From Aestuariirhabdus haliotis (GTDB lineage Bacteria; Pseudomonadota; Gammaproteobacteria; Pseudomonadales; Aestuariirhabdaceae): a stretch of 64,000 nt of DNA. A model generated the notes under the pieces. That model made no database searches and was not told the origin of the DNA. It saw nothing but the letters and a program-made list of their open reading frames with translations. The DNA is taken from positions 1 to 64,000 of the forward strand of contig NZ_JAKSDZ010000017.1 of assembly GCF_023509475.1 (NCBI RefSeq), given 5' to 3'. Shown here in pieces: positions 37,731-47,906 of this stretch. The position numbers were made by a program, and so were the translations under genes. The stretch's first letter is position 1, and each line of letters opens with the position of its first letter.

Positions 37731-39128
37731 TTAGAATACAGACAGAGTGTAAGAGGTGATGAAACGGAAGTCATCCAGCTCAAGTTCCTTATCACCTGTC
37801 TCGTTGGTGTCGTACTCATACTGAGCGTAACGAAGGTGGAACTTCAGGCCTTTAGCCGCACCAGACTGGATGGTGTAAGCAGCTTCCAGGTCCAGTTCGG
37901 TTTCGTCAGCATCTTTAGTGGAGCCAAGAGAATCCTTGTCTACTTCACCATCAATGTAGCGAGCCATCAGAGTCAAACCAGGTACACCCAGGTCAGCAAA
38001 GTCGAGATCACCACGAACTTGGTAAGAGGTTTCACCGTTTTCGTGGAAATCACCAATCTGTACGGAGTTACGACCGTAAAAACCGGTATCGTCATCGCCA
38101 CCTTCCCAAGAGTAGGCTGCTGTATCAAAACCAAAGCCGTCATCGGCATCCTGTTGCTCAACTGCTTGATATGAAACAGATACTTTGGCTGGGCCGAAGC
38201 TAAGGCTGGCGCCTAAGTCGTACCAGTAAATATCATCTTCCTTGTTTCCGTCAGCTTTGTTTTCGTCTTCGAAATCACCAATCAGAGAAGCAGATCCATA
38301 TTGAGAGCCCAAAGCGAGGTTTACATTGTCTGTCAGATCGAAATCAATATCTGCAGCAAGGTAGTAGCCTTGCAAATTGTTGGTTTGCTTACCGTAAGCG
38401 GCAGAAATCAGCAGGCCGTTGCCCAAACCGGCAAAATTGTAGTCGCCACCAACAACGTAGACGTTCTCTTTATCGCCGTTTACTTCGTACTCAGAAGTGC
38501 CTGAGTTGGTCTTCGCTGAGCCGCCAGTTACTACCTGTCCGTATAGATTCAGGTTTTCCCAAGCAGTAGAGCGGATCTGGCCACCTTCACGAACAGAGGG
38601 AAGGTTGCGAGAGTCGGAATCGTTAACCATTGGGCCGGACATGCGGAACTGACCTGCTTTAATCATGGCCATGTCGGCGATGCTAAGCTTCAATGCTGCA
38701 CCAGCTTTACCGTGGCTTTCTTGTTTGCCGCCAGAGCACTTGGCATCCGCGCCTTTGTGAACATCGATATCACTTGGGCAATCCCCTTTTAGGGTCCCTA
38801 GGCCACCTTCGCCACTGTCACCTGCCAGTTTTTGGTTATAGTAAGCATAAGCATCTACACCGACTTTAACCACATCGTTACCGGCCATGCCGGAGGCGAA
38901 GTCGAAGCGGAAAGCCTGAGCCCAAGATTGTTGCTCGGAATCTTGGCCTTTGTTGAAGCCGTTATTATCACGATCGCGATCGTGGAAGAAGTTACGCAAG
39001 TGCAGAGACAGAGAGCTATCGTTAGCAAACTGGCTCCATGCCTGAGCGGCGTCAGCCTGTGCAACGGTAGATACAGAGGAAGCGGCTACAACAGCAGCTG
39101 CCAATGCAGAGATTTTAAAAGCGTTCAT
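37731..39128 (-). CDS. OprD-family outer-membrane porin (copy 2)
   Basis: The 465-residue precursor has a signal peptide (MNAFKISALAAAVVAASSVS..VAQA, 1-25) and a beta-barrel-like mature part ending in ITSYTLSVF. The OprD-type segment IKAGQFRMSGPMVNDSDSRNLPSVREG is near 165-190. A loop at about 110-135 holds two cysteines (CPSDIDVHKGADAKC) that could form a disulfide. Four-residue acidic loops suggest cation or basic-solute preference, which is inference. It precedes copy 1 in the same direction, with a 266-base gap. The two are divergent enough to have different substrates. Confidence 0.85.
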   Translation of the reverse strand: MNAFKISALAAAVVAASSVSTVAQADAAQAWSQFANDSSLSLHLRNFFHDRDRDNNGFNKGQDSEQQSWAQAFRFDFASGMAGNDVVKVGVDAYAYYNQKLAGDSGEGGLGTLKGDCPSDIDVHKGADAKCSGGKQESHGKAGAALKLSIADMAMIKAGQFRMSGPMVNDSDSRNLPSVREGGQIRSTAWENLNLYGQVVTGGSAKTNSGTSEYEVNGDKENVYVVGGDYNFAGLGNGLLISAAYGKQTNNLQGYYLAADIDFDLTDNVNLALGSQYGSASLIGDFEDENKADGNKEDDIYWYDLGASLSFGPAKVSVSYQAVEQQDADDGFGFDTAAYSWEGGDDDTGFYGRNSVQIGDFHENGETSYQVRGDLDFADLGVPGLTLMARYIDGEVDKDSLGSTKDADETELDLEAAYTIQSGAAKGLKFHLRYAQYEYDTNETGDKELELDDFRFITSYTLSVF

Positions 39129-39711
39129 ATAAGACCTACTCCTAAGGTTTCGTGTGTTGTTGAGTCGTGAACTTACCCCAAGTACGACCCAAAAATTCCA
39201 GTTGCCTCAGCTCAAATGGCAGCTGATGCATCCGGGAATCATATTCGCTCATCATTATGAACGATTGATGACAACAGTTTGTAATAAAAATAACGGAAGA
39301 ATGCAACGGTAAATACGGATTGAGCGCGTAAATACCGAAAAAAGTGATCTTGAACAAATAAAACTGTCTAAAAAGCACTCTTTGGCTGGTACGAAAGGCC
39401 TAAAAAGAACTTTTTGATCCTTGGTTTGCGGGTCTCGACAATACTACTTTGGGCTAATCTTTGCGTGGTTCACGACGGACTAAATCTGTCTGCTGATGGT
39501 CTATTTTGTCGCTTTTTTATTTTTAGCTTGTGTTGTGGTTTTTTAGTTTCTTCGGGATTGCCATATTTTGGTTGAATCGGGGTATAATCGCGCGCCTTGT
39601 TGGGTGGGTTGCCTGTTCGAAGGCGGCAGGATCTTGCGATTGTCGATCCGGGATTTCCACACAAAAATAAGTTCAAGATCTAAAGCAGTAGAAAGAGTTA
39701 CGGGTTCAATT
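39129..39711. other. Regulatory gap between the porin gene and fmdB
   Basis: No gene is seen in this 580-base divergent region. It should hold the promoter of the leftward porin gene and that of rightward fmdB-aspS (see 39558-39588). The centre (39240-39480) is AT-rich with short repeats of AAAAA and no obvious palindrome. Confidence 0.5.
39558..39588 (+). promoter_or_regulatory. Probable sigma-70 promoter of fmdB-aspS
   Basis: A perfect -10 TATAAT (39583-39588) with a GC-rich discriminator (CGCGCGCC) lies 19 bases after TTGCCA (39558-39563). The spacer is longer than ideal. Confidence 0.5.
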
Positions 39712-39960
39712 ATGCCGATTTATGAATATAGCTGCGCTGCCTGTGGTGAGAGTCACGAAGCGATCCAGAAAATTAGCGATCAACCTCTGACCTGTTGTCC
39801 GCATTGTGAAGCAGATGCCTTGAGTAAAATGATATCGGCCCCGGGTTTTCGTTTGGCCGGTGGTGGCTGGTATGAGACGGATTTTAAGACGGGCAGCAAG
39901 AAGAATCTGGCCGGAGATAACGGAGCCAAGAAGGGCTCTGACGATATGGCCAAGGCTTGA
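39712..39960 (+). CDS. FmdB-family zinc-ribbon protein
   Basis: The 82-residue protein begins MPIYEYSCAACGESHEA and has a second CxxC pair (CCPHCEA), the zinc ribbon of FmdB-type regulators. The remainder is GG-rich and Lys-rich. Its role is unproven; members occur just upstream of aspS in many gammaproteobacteria, as here (184 bases to aspS). The start at 39712 gives the family N-terminus. Confidence 0.9.
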   Translation: MPIYEYSCAACGESHEAIQKISDQPLTCCPHCEADALSKMISAPGFRLAGGGWYETDFKTGSKKNLAGDNGAKKGSDDMAKA

Positions 39961-40143
39961 TGTCAGCAAAACTTCGACCTTTATACTGGCCATTGGCGGC
40001 CCTGCAGGCCGTGTCTGGTTGTTGACTGTGGCATTCAATAGGATAGGGTGCACTCAACATATAGCCTCAGCAGCCTTAGGTTGCTGAAGATTCCAGCCTA
40101 CAAGGCTAACTACAACCATTATTTGAGAAACAGGATACCAATT

Positions 40144-41928
40144 ATGCGCAGTCAGTATTGCGGCGAACTCAACAGCTCACACATCGATCAGCAGGTTACA
40201 CTCTGCGGTTGGGTGCACCGTCGTCGGGATCACGGTGGTGTGATCTTTCTGGATTTGCGCGATCGTGATGGTATCGCTCAGGTGGTTTTTGACCCGGATA
40301 CCGAAGAGCACTTTGAGCTGGCCGATAAAGTCCGCAATGAATATGTGATTCAGGTTAAGGGGCGAGTGCGTGCACGACCTGAGGGTACGGTGAATTCTGA
40401 AATGCCAACCGGCGAAATCGAGGTGCTGGGTAAAGAGCTGGTTATTCTGAACAGTGCCGCGACGCCTCCTTTCCAGCTTGATGAGCATCAGAGTGTCGGT
40501 GAAGATGTGCGTCTCAAGTATCGCTATGTCGATTTACGTCGTCCGGAAATGCAGCAGAAGCTGCGTTTTCGCTCACGGATCACGACGGCTATTCGCAACT
40601 ACCTCGATGATAACGGCTTTTTGGATATTGAAACTCCGATTTTGACCCGTGCCACCCCTGAGGGGGCGCGTGACTATCTGGTGCCAAGCCGAACCCATGC
40701 CAATAATTTCTTTGCTCTGCCCCAGTCGCCCCAGCTGTTTAAGCAGCTACTGATGGTCTCCGGCTTTGACCGCTACTACCAGATTGCCAAGTGCTTTCGC
40801 GATGAAGACCTGCGTGCGGACCGTCAGCCTGAATTTACCCAGATCGATATTGAGACCTCTTTTATGAATGAAGAGGAGATCATGGGAATGGCAGAGGGGA
40901 TGATCCGACAGATGTTCGAGCGTTTGCTTGAGGTTGATCTGGGCGATTTCCCTCGCATGCCTTATCTCGAAGCGATGCAGCGTTACGGCAGTGATAAACC
41001 CGATTTGAGAATCCCGCTCGAACTGGTTGATGTTGACGACCTGATGCAGCAAGTCGACTTTAAAGTCTTTAATGGCCCAGCCAACGATCCGAAAGGCCGT
41101 GTTGCGGCCTTGAAAGTGACCGGCGGTGCGACCCTGAGTCGTAAGCAGATCGATGACTACACCAAGTACATCAGCATTTATGGTGCGCGTGGGTTGGCCT
41201 GGATCAAGGTTAATGACGTAGAGAAAGGTATCGAAGGCCTCCAGTCGCCCATCATCAAGTTTATGCCTGCTGAGGTCGTTATGGCTCTGATGGAGCGGGT
41301 AGAAGCCGCTAACGGTGATATCGTCTTCTTTGGTGCCGATAAGGCAAAAATTGTTAATGAATCTCTGGGTCACCTGCGCTTGAAGCTGGGTGAAGATCTC
41401 GATCTGTACACCTGCGAGTGGGCGCCATTGTGGGTGGTTGATTTCCCCATGTTCGAGGAGGATGGCAATGGTGGGCTGACGTCACTTCATCACCCGTTTA
41501 CGGCGCCATCCTGCACACCGGAGGCGTTGATCGAGCAGCCCGAGCAGGCGCTTTCCAGGGCTTATGATATGGTTCTGAATGGTTGTGAGCTTGGTGGTGG
41601 TTCGATTCGTATTCACGATCAGGCCATGCAGCAAACTGTATTCAAAGTGTTGGGTATCGAAGATGAGGAAGCGCGTGAAAAGTTTGGCTTCCTGCTGGAT
41701 GCACTGCAATTCGGTTGCCCTCCTCATGGTGGTTTGGCCTTTGGCCTGGATCGTCTCGTTATGCTGATGACGGGCGCTCAGTCTATTCGTGAAGTGATCG
41801 CCTTCCCGAAAACCCAAAGCGCCGCCTGCGTCATGACGGATGCACCAGGGACTGTCAGTGCGCCACAGCTGCGCGAGCTGCATATCCGTTTGCGTCAGGT
41901 GGAAAGCAAGGCCGAAGCCAAAGACTAG
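40144..41928 (+). CDS. aspS: Aspartyl-tRNA synthetase
   Basis: The 594-residue class IIb enzyme has an N-terminal OB-fold anticodon domain ([26 protein letters not shown], about 18-43). Class II motif 2 [20 protein letters not shown] and motif 3 [15 protein letters not shown] are present, along with the GAD insertion (about 300-400). The start at 40144 gives MRSQYCGEL, the bacterial consensus. FmdB precedes it and yebC follows. The bacterial AspS of this type may be discriminating or not; the key residue assignment was not attempted. Confidence 0.98.
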   Translation: MRSQYCGELNSSHIDQQVTLCGWVHRRRDHGGVIFLDLRDRDGIAQVVFDPDTEEHFELADKVRNEYVIQVKGRVRARPEGTVNSEMPTGEIEVLGKELVILNSAATPPFQLDEHQSVGEDVRLKYRYVDLRRPEMQQKLRFRSRITTAIRNYLDDNGFLDIETPILTRATPEGARDYLVPSRTHANNFFALPQSPQLFKQLLMVSGFDRYYQIAKCFRDEDLRADRQPEFTQIDIETSFMNEEEIMGMAEGMIRQMFERLLEVDLGDFPRMPYLEAMQRYGSDKPDLRIPLELVDVDDLMQQVDFKVFNGPANDPKGRVAALKVTGGATLSRKQIDDYTKYISIYGARGLAWIKVNDVEKGIEGLQSPIIKFMPAEVVMALMERVEAANGDIVFFGADKAKIVNESLGHLRLKLGEDLDLYTCEWAPLWVVDFPMFEEDGNGGLTSLHHPFTAPSCTPEALIEQPEQALSRAYDMVLNGCELGGGSIRIHDQAMQQTVFKVLGIEDEEAREKFGFLLDALQFGCPPHGGLAFGLDRLVMLMTGAQSIREVIAFPKTQSAACVMTDAPGTVSAPQLRELHIRLRQVESKAEAKD

Positions 41929-42014
41929 TGTTGATGGCTGGTTCGGCTGTTTAATGTGCGAATAGCACGTTATTAGCCAGTCAGGCTTTTTTGGTAAAAG
42001 GGTAGGAGGGTTTT

Positions 42015-42761
42015 ATGGCGGGTCATAGCAAATGGGCGAACATCAAGCACCGTAAAGCAGCCCAGGATGCCAAAAGGGGTAAGGTATTTACCAAGATCAT
42101 TCGTGAGCTGACCGTTGCTGCCAAGCAGGGCGGCCCGGCTCCCGAGGATAATCCCCGCCTGCGTGCTGTGATGGATAAAGCCCTGGCTGCCAATATGACG
42201 CGCGATACCATTGATCGTGCGGTCGCTCGTGGAGCCGGTACCAATGAAGCGGACAATGTCGAAGAGCTGGTGTACGAAGGGTATGGGAATTCCGGTGTCG
42301 CGGTTTTGGTGGAAGTGATGACCGATAACCGTAATCGCACGGTGGCCGAAGTGCGGCATGCCTTTTCCAAGCGGGGAGGCAATTTGGGTACCGATGGCTC
42401 GGTCGCTTATCTGTTTTCCCGTAAGGGTCAAATATTTTTTGAGCCTGGTGCGGATGAAGAGAAGGTGATGGATGCGGCGCTGGAAGCCGGGGCCGAGGAT
42501 GTATTGACCCATGAGGATGGTTCTATCGAGGTGATCACCGACTGGACCGAGTTTGGTGCCATCAAAGATAGTCTGGAAGCCTCGGGCGTAGTGGCCGCGG
42601 GCGGTGAGGTCAGTATGGTGGCCTCGACTACGGTAGAACTGGACCAGAAATCAGCCGAAAAGGTAATGGCGTTGGTGGAGCATTTGGAAGATCTGGATGA
42701 CGTTCAGAACGTTTACACCAACGCTGAGATACCGGATGCAGTGTTATCAGCAATGGAATAA
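42015..42761 (+). CDS. yebC: YebC/PmpR-family transcription regulator
   Basis: The 248-residue protein starts [23 protein letters not shown], the invariant YebC N-terminus. It includes [36 protein letters not shown] and the acidic C-terminal domain. In Pseudomonas the orthologue PmpR represses quorum sensing, and other members rescue ribosomes at polyproline stretches. The location directly before ruvC is widespread. A GGTAGGAGG ribosome site precedes the start. Confidence 0.96.
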   Translation: MAGHSKWANIKHRKAAQDAKRGKVFTKIIRELTVAAKQGGPAPEDNPRLRAVMDKALAANMTRDTIDRAVARGAGTNEADNVEELVYEGYGNSGVAVLVEVMTDNRNRTVAEVRHAFSKRGGNLGTDGSVAYLFSRKGQIFFEPGADEEKVMDAALEAGAEDVLTHEDGSIEVITDWTEFGAIKDSLEASGVVAAGGEVSMVASTTVELDQKSAEKVMALVEHLEDLDDVQNVYTNAEIPDAVLSAME

Positions 42762-42783
42762 TTGCTACCCCTCGTCGTGGAAT

Positions 42784-42813
42784 AAAAAAAGAGCGCTGAT
42801 GCGCTCTTTTTTT
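42784..42813 (+). terminator. Rho-independent terminator after yebC
   Basis: AAAAAAAGAGCGC pairs with GCGCTCTTTTTTT around TGAT. It separates yebC from ruvC and would also serve a minus-strand gene at 42849-42938. Confidence 0.88.
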
Positions 42814-42848
42814 GTGGCTGACAGCCTTGGTGACATGGGGGGCAAGGG

Positions 42849-42938
42849 TCAGAGATAAAGGTTGACCCCTAGCAGAAGAATAAAGAGTGCCGAGGTAATC
42901 AACAGAATTTTCAGCATGGTGGAAACGCGTTCGCTCAT
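42849..42938 (-). CDS. Possible 29-residue single-span membrane protein
   Basis: The minus strand encodes MSERVSTMLKILLITSALFI followed by LLLGVNLYL and a stop. This is a short polar start and a strongly hydrophobic stretch (about 9-28), like known small membrane proteins. It sits between yebC and ruvC and is followed on its own strand by the yebC terminator hairpin. No good ribosome site is seen before the ATG, so the call is tentative. Nothing is known of its role. Confidence 0.35.
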   Translation of the reverse strand: MSERVSTMLKILLITSALFILLLGVNLYL

Positions 42939-43084
42939 GAGAAGGCCATCAACGGGGACTCATCGCAGAATAGGAGGAAAGCGAACGCTATTACATAGCA
43001 GTTTTGTAACCGGTGATAACGATCGGTTACGGCATTGGCTGGTTCGGTAGTTTGCAGCTATGTTCAGAGGCCGCTTTCACAATC
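42939..43084. other. Gap upstream of ruvC
   Basis: No gene is seen. The right part holds a possible ruvC promoter (-35 TTCACA at 43076-43081). Confidence 0.4.
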
Positions 43085-43104
43085 TAGTGTATATGTGTAC
43101 AGTA
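43085..43104 (+). promoter_or_regulatory. LexA-like SOS box upstream of ruvC
   Basis: TAGTGTATATGTGTACAGTA differs from the ideal TACTGTATATATATACAGTA at three positions. The right half-site CAG is perfect and the N10 spacing is exact, but the left CTG is GTG. It lies 34 bases before the ruvC start and overlaps a plausible promoter. Confidence 0.5.
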
Positions 43105-43138
43105 TGTCGAAAGTTTAATGGAGCAGGCGTTAATAAAT

Positions 43139-43657
43139 ATGACGTTGATATTGGGCATCGATCCAGGGTCTCGCATTACCGGTTATGGCGTGATAAATCA
43201 GGTGGGTGCCCTGAGCGAATATGTGGCCAGTGGTTGTATTCGTATAAAGGGGGAAGCCTTACCTGAGCGTTTGCATCAGGTGTTCCTGGGTATTAACGAA
43301 GTTATCGAGCTATACAGCCCACAAACGGTGGGTATCGAGCAGGTTTTTATGTCCCGCAATGCGGATTCGGCATTGAAACTTGGTCAAGCCCGCGGCGCCG
43401 CGATTGTGGCGGCGGTCAATCAGGGCTTGGAAGTAGAGGAGTACTCTGCACGCCAGGTAAAACAGTCGGTCGTAGGTAATGGTGGTGCTGATAAGAGCCA
43501 GGTTCAGCATATGGTTCAGTCTATTCTCAAGCTTGAAAGTAAGCCTCAGGCTGATGCCGCCGATGCTTTGGCTGTGGCTTTATGCCATGCCCATACACGG
43601 CAAGGGATGGTGCGTATGGCGGGCGCTTCGAAGATTCGCAGGGGTCGGCTACGGTAA
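43139..43657 (+). CDS. ruvC: Holliday junction endonuclease RuvC
   Basis: From the ATG at 43139 the protein has 172 residues, close to the E. coli length of 173. It begins [18 protein letters not shown] as orthologues do. The four acidic catalytic residues are Asp8, Glu67, Asp139 and Asp142. RuvC cuts Holliday junctions moved by RuvAB. An ATG 21 bases upstream is possible, but it would add residues not found in relatives. It heads ruvC-ruvA-ruvB and is preceded by a LexA-like box. Confidence 0.96.
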   Translation: MTLILGIDPGSRITGYGVINQVGALSEYVASGCIRIKGEALPERLHQVFLGINEVIELYSPQTVGIEQVFMSRNADSALKLGQARGAAIVAAVNQGLEVEEYSARQVKQSVVGNGGADKSQVQHMVQSILKLESKPQADAADALAVALCHAHTRQGMVRMAGASKIRRGRLR

Positions 43658-43717
43658 ATAATATGACTTTAGAGTGTGGCATGGTAATTGTTGCCGGTAA
43701 TGGAGAGTGAGGGGTAG

Positions 43718-44329
43718 ATGATAGGTCGATTGCGTGGGCTCTTGCTGGAGAAACAACCGCCTAACCTGCTGATTGAAGTTGGAGGGGTGGGTTATGAGGT
43801 GGATGCGCCGATGAGTGTTTTCTATCGTTTGCCCGAGTTGGGGCAAGAAGTGACCCTGTACACCCATTTTGTGGTGAGAGAAGATGCCCAGTTGTTATAC
43901 GGGTTTGCTGACAGGCAGGAACGCGAACTGTTTCGTACCCTGATCCGTGTTAATGGGGTGGGCCCTAAATTGGCCCTGACTATACTCTCCGGTATTGAGG
44001 CACCCGCTTTTGTGCGCTGTGTGAATGACAATGACAGCGCTTCCTTGGTTAAATTGCCCGGAGTGGGTAAGAAAACCGCCGAGCGCCTGATCGTTGAAAT
44101 GCGTGATAAATTGGACGGGTTGAATATTGCGGGTTCTGGCGACCTGTCCGAGATGCAAGCCGCAGCCGGTAATGCACCGGTCGTCGAACAGAGTGCCGTG
44201 CAGGATGCAGTCAGTGCCCTGGTGGCCCTGGGGTATAAGCCAGCCGAGGCCAGTCGAGCGGTTGCGCGAGCCGAAGAAGGGTTGTCCAGTGAAGAGATCA
44301 TTCGACAGGCTTTAAAGGGTATGGGCTAG
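43718..44329 (+). CDS. ruvA: Holliday junction DNA helicase subunit RuvA
   Basis: The 203-residue protein begins [28 protein letters not shown] (OB fold) and has paired helix-hairpin-helix motifs ([14 protein letters not shown] and [15 protein letters not shown]). A C-terminal domain contacts RuvB ([17 protein letters not shown]). The tetramer binds four-way junctions and loads RuvB. It lies between ruvC and ruvB with gaps of 60 and 46 bases. Confidence 0.97.
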   Translation: MIGRLRGLLLEKQPPNLLIEVGGVGYEVDAPMSVFYRLPELGQEVTLYTHFVVREDAQLLYGFADRQERELFRTLIRVNGVGPKLALTILSGIEAPAFVRCVNDNDSASLVKLPGVGKKTAERLIVEMRDKLDGLNIAGSGDLSEMQAAAGNAPVVEQSAVQDAVSALVALGYKPAEASRAVARAEEGLSSEEIIRQALKGMG

Positions 44330-44375
44330 CTTGCGGACAATCGTTTTAAAACTTAACAGGTGAAGTAGCTAATCA

Positions 44376-45389
44376 ATGATCGATTCAGATCGAATACTGA
44401 CCACGGCTGGTAACTCGCTTGAAGAAGCGCAAGACAGGGCAATTCGCCCTTCACGCCTTGCTGACTATGTCGGCCAGCCAGTGGTGCGTGAGCAGATGGA
44501 AATTTTTATCAGCGCGGCCCGTAACCGCGATGAAGCGCTGGACCATACCTTGATTTTTGGCCCTCCCGGATTGGGCAAAACCACGCTGGCGAATATACTG
44601 GCCGCGGAAATGGGGGTGCAGCTCAAGACGACTTCTGGCCCAGTACTCGAGAAAGCCGGTGATTTGGCGGCCATGCTGACTAACCTTGAGCCTGGCGATC
44701 TGTTATTTATTGATGAAATCCACCGTCTCAGCCCAATGGTTGAAGAGGTGTTGTACCCCGCGATGGAAGACTATCAGCTCGATATTATGATTGGCGAGGG
44801 GCCCGCAGCCCGCTCCATCAAACTGGATCTTCCCCCTTTTACCCTGGTGGGGGCCACAACTCGGGCCGGTTTGTTGACGTCGCCGCTGCGTGATCGTTTT
44901 GGTATCGTGCAGCGCCTTGAATTCTATTCGGTCGCAGATCTGACCCACATTGTCAGTCGTTCTGCCGGTATTTTGGGGGTGGCTATTGATCAGGCTGGAG
45001 CCGGAGAGATTGCTCGGCGGTCTCGAGGCACTCCGCGTATTGCCAATCGATTATTACGCCGGGTGCGGGACTTTGCCGAGGTCAAGGGGGAGGGGCGAGT
45101 GTGTCAGGATATAGCTGACAAGGCCCTGAATATGCTTGATGTGGATCATCAGGGCTTTGATCATATGGATCGAAGGCTGTTACTGGCAATGATTGACAAG
45201 TTTGATGGCGGTCCGGTCGGCATAGACAGTATGGCGGCGGCCATCAGCGAAGAGCGTGACACCATAGAGGATGTTCTGGAGCCCTACTTGATTCAGCAGG
45301 GTTTTATCATGCGTACACCTCGTGGGCGGGTTGTGACTCGTCACGCTTATCTGCACTTCGGCCTGCCTGTGCCCGGCGGTGAGGCTTGA
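44376..45389 (+). CDS. ruvB: Holliday junction DNA helicase subunit RuvB
   Basis: The 337-residue AAA+ motor has Walker [10 protein letters not shown] at 62-70 and Walker [10 protein letters not shown] with Asp113/Glu114. The sensor segment [19 protein letters not shown] and a C-terminal winged helix ([20 protein letters not shown]) complete it. It drives branch migration with RuvA. The ybgC start lies 15 bases after its stop, linking the ruv and tol-pal blocks. Confidence 0.98.
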   Translation: MIDSDRILTTAGNSLEEAQDRAIRPSRLADYVGQPVVREQMEIFISAARNRDEALDHTLIFGPPGLGKTTLANILAAEMGVQLKTTSGPVLEKAGDLAAMLTNLEPGDLLFIDEIHRLSPMVEEVLYPAMEDYQLDIMIGEGPAARSIKLDLPPFTLVGATTRAGLLTSPLRDRFGIVQRLEFYSVADLTHIVSRSAGILGVAIDQAGAGEIARRSRGTPRIANRLLRRVRDFAEVKGEGRVCQDIADKALNMLDVDHQGFDHMDRRLLLAMIDKFDGGPVGIDSMAAAISEERDTIEDVLEPYLIQQGFIMRTPRGRVVTRHAYLHFGLPVPGGEA

Positions 45390-45404
45390 GTGGGAGGTTC
45401 TGAC

Positions 45405-45821
45405 GTGTCACCGTTTGTGATCAACACTCGGGTCTATTTTGAAGATACCGATGCGGGTGGCATAGTCTACTACGTTAATTACCTGAAGTTTATGGAGCGT
45501 GCGCGCACGGAATATCTCAGGGCGCTCGGGTTTGAGCAAAAGAGGATGTTCGAAGATAACCTCATGTTTGTTGTGCATAGTCTCAATGCGCGTTACCACA
45601 GTCCGGCGCGTTTGGATGATTTGTTGCGACTGGAATTGCGAGTGAATCGCACTGCACGCAGTTATCTGCTATTCGAGCAGAGAGTTCTGAATCAGGATTC
45701 AGGCGATCTGTTGTGCTTGGCAGAAGTCAAAGTTGCCTGTTTGCGAGCCGATGGAATGAAACCCTGTGCCATACCCGAGTCGATGCGAACTGCCCTTGCG
45801 GATGGTGCAAGCGCGCCCTGA
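45405..45821 (+). CDS. ybgC: Tol-Pal-associated acyl-CoA thioesterase YbgC
   Basis: The 138-residue hotdog-fold enzyme has the catalytic Asp in [30 protein letters not shown]. It hydrolyses short- or medium-chain acyl-CoA and is the usual first gene of the tol-pal operon. I choose the GTG at 45405 because GGGAGG lies seven bases before it. A GTG directly after the ruvB stop (45390) would add five residues but has no site. Confidence 0.93.
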   Translation: MSPFVINTRVYFEDTDAGGIVYYVNYLKFMERARTEYLRALGFEQKRMFEDNLMFVVHSLNARYHSPARLDDLLRLELRVNRTARSYLLFEQRVLNQDSGDLLCLAEVKVACLRADGMKPCAIPESMRTALADGASAP

Positions 45822-45944
45822 GTCACAGAACCGTCATCTCTGTTCATTCCGATCTCTTTTTATGCTGGTATGATCGTTGTGGTACTGTCGATGACAGCAA
45901 AAATAGTTGCCGGCAAATAAAACAAGTCCATTAGGGAGAATTTT

Positions 45945-46634
45945 GTGAACGAAACCATGCCAATGTGGAGTCTGATTGTCGAAGCCAGCTGGGTGGTTCA
46001 GCTGGTCATGCTGTTGCTGGTTGTGGCATCCGTTGTCTCCTGGGTCATGATCATTCAGCGGGCTATCTTGCTGCGCAACACCAGAAACTCCCTGAGAGCG
46101 TTCGAGGATCGTTTTTGGTCTGGCATCGATCTGGGCAAGTTGTATCGAGAGGTGTCTACCCAACCGGACCCGGATAGCGGTGCAGAGCACATTTTTAGAG
46201 TCGGTTTTAAAGAGTTTACCCGCTTGCGCCAGCAGACCGACGCGGACCCTGAAGCCGTCATGGATGGGGCGCAACGGGCGATGCGAGTGGCTATGTCCCG
46301 TGAAGAGGAAAAACTCGAAACTAACCTTCCTTTTCTGGCAACGGTGGGATCGACCAGCCCCTATGTGGGCCTGTTTGGTACCGTCATTGGTATTATGAAT
46401 TCGTTTCGCGGTTTGGCGAATGTGCACCAAGCCACTCTGGCTTCGGTAGCACCAGGCATAGCTGAGGCACTTATTGCAACAGCAATGGGGCTGCTTGCCG
46501 CCATTCCTGCAGTGGTGGCCTATAACCGGTTTTCTGCCCGGGTTGAAAGCACTATTAATGGTTATGACACCTTCGCTGATGAGTTCTCCAGTATCCTGCA
46601 TCGCAAGGTGCATTCCCGTGTGACCCAGGAATAA
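45945..46634 (+). CDS. tolQ: TolQ inner-membrane proton-channel subunit
   Basis: The 229-residue protein has three membrane helices (about 18-40, 135-158 and 170-192). The MotA/TolQ/ExbB signature (LATVGSTSPYVGLFGTVIGIMNSFRGL and GIAEALIATAMGLLAAIPAVVAYN) is present. With TolR it forms the ion channel that energises TolA. It is followed four bases later by tolR. Confidence 0.97.
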   Translation: MNETMPMWSLIVEASWVVQLVMLLLVVASVVSWVMIIQRAILLRNTRNSLRAFEDRFWSGIDLGKLYREVSTQPDPDSGAEHIFRVGFKEFTRLRQQTDADPEAVMDGAQRAMRVAMSREEEKLETNLPFLATVGSTSPYVGLFGTVIGIMNSFRGLANVHQATLASVAPGIAEALIATAMGLLAAIPAVVAYNRFSARVESTINGYDTFADEFSSILHRKVHSRVTQE

Positions 46635-46638
46635 CGCA

Positions 46639-47067
46639 ATGGCTAAGCAGAGGCAGCGTCGCAAGCCGATAGCCGAAATAAATGTGGTGCCTTACATCGA
46701 TGTCATGATGGTGCTGCTTATTGTATTTATGGTCGCAGCCCCCTTATTGACCCAGGGCGTTCAGGTCGATCTCCCGAAAACCAATGCCAAGCCGATGCAG
46801 ATGCCGGAAGATGAAGAGGTGCTTATTATCTCGATCAAGGCCGATGGTAGCTATTATCTGAACATCGGTCAGAAACAGGAGGAGCCGATAGGTCTGTCTT
46901 TATTGACAGAGCAAGTCAGTAAGATTTTAAGGGCTCAACCCCAACGCCCGGTGATGATCAAGGGTGATCAAAAGGTACCCTATGGTGCTGTAGTGACTGC
47001 GATGGCTTCCTTGCAGGAATCTGGAGTCGATAATGTAGGTTTGATTACCGATCCCAAGGATCTGTAA
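46639..47067 (+). CDS. tolR: TolR inner-membrane subunit
   Basis: The 142-residue protein has one membrane helix (about 18-38). The critical proton-carrying Asp is in NVVPYIDVMMVLLIVFMV. The periplasmic domain includes QVDLPKTNA and VMIKGDQKVPYG. It overlaps the tolA start by one base, giving tight coupling. Confidence 0.97.
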   Translation: MAKQRQRRKPIAEINVVPYIDVMMVLLIVFMVAAPLLTQGVQVDLPKTNAKPMQMPEDEEVLIISIKADGSYYLNIGQKQEEPIGLSLLTEQVSKILRAQPQRPVMIKGDQKVPYGAVVTAMASLQESGVDNVGLITDPKDL

Positions 47068-47906
47068 TGAAGTCGTTGTCGCGTTTGTCGGGAGGTGGTG
47101 GGTTCAGGCTTCCTAATGGCTATGGATTGCCGATTATTCTCGCCCTGGTATTGCATCTGGCAGCGGCTTCCGCCTTGCTAGTTGCCTGGCCGGCATCTGA
47201 GCCGCTTAAAATGAAGCCGGTACCGACCCATGTCAAAGCCTCGTTGGTAGAGATAAAACCCAAATCAAAACCGGCCCCTAAAAAGAAGGCCGTAAAGCCC
47301 CAAGTCAAAAAGAAGGCGCCGACTAAAAAGCCTAAAGTGGATAAACAAGCGGAACAAAAAAAGAAAGAGATCGCTTTGAAACGTAAGCGTGAAGCCGAAG
47401 CCAAGAAAAAAGCAGAGGCGGAGCGTAAGGCTAAAAAGAAAAAGGAAGCGGAACGAAAAGCCCGTGAAAAGAAAGCTGCGGAACTCCGTCGGCAACAGGA
47501 GCTCCAAAAACAGAAGCAACAGCAGGAGCGCGAGCAGGAGTTAGCCGCTTTACTTGAGAGTGAAGCCGCATTTGAACAAGAGCAGCAACAGGCCGCGAGT
47601 GATTTCGAGGTTGCCATGAGCTATGCGGACCTGATACGTGAGCAGGTTATACCTCATTGGTCGAGGCCTCCCAGCGCACGTAATGGTATGGTCAGTGTGT
47701 TACAGATCAGCTTGGTGCCGACAGGTGAAGTGGTCGATGTTAATGTGATAAAGAGCAGTGGTGACAAGGGGTTTGACCAATCTACCCTTCGAGCCGTCCG
47801 CCGGGCAGGGCGTTTCCCGGAATTGCAGCAGATCGAACCCAGGGTGTTCGAGAAATATTTTCGTAAACTGAGAATCGAATTCAAACCGGAGGACCTGATC
47901 AGGTGA
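47067..47906 (+). CDS. tolA: TolA envelope-spanning protein
   Basis: The 279-residue protein has one N-terminal membrane helix (about 20-40), then a long Lys/Ala/Glu-rich helical rod (about 65-170). The C-terminal TolA III domain (about 185-279, [51 protein letters not shown]) binds TolB and Pal. The rod is shorter than in E. coli (about 420 residues in total) and similar to that of pseudomonads. It has low sequence complexity. Confidence 0.95.
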   Translation: MKSLSRLSGGGGFRLPNGYGLPIILALVLHLAAASALLVAWPASEPLKMKPVPTHVKASLVEIKPKSKPAPKKKAVKPQVKKKAPTKKPKVDKQAEQKKKEIALKRKREAEAKKKAEAERKAKKKKEAERKAREKKAAELRRQQELQKQKQQQEREQELAALLESEAAFEQEQQQAASDFEVAMSYADLIREQVIPHWSRPPSARNGMVSVLQISLVPTGEVVDVNVIKSSGDKGFDQSTLRAVRRAGRFPELQQIEPRVFEKYFRKLRIEFKPEDLIR

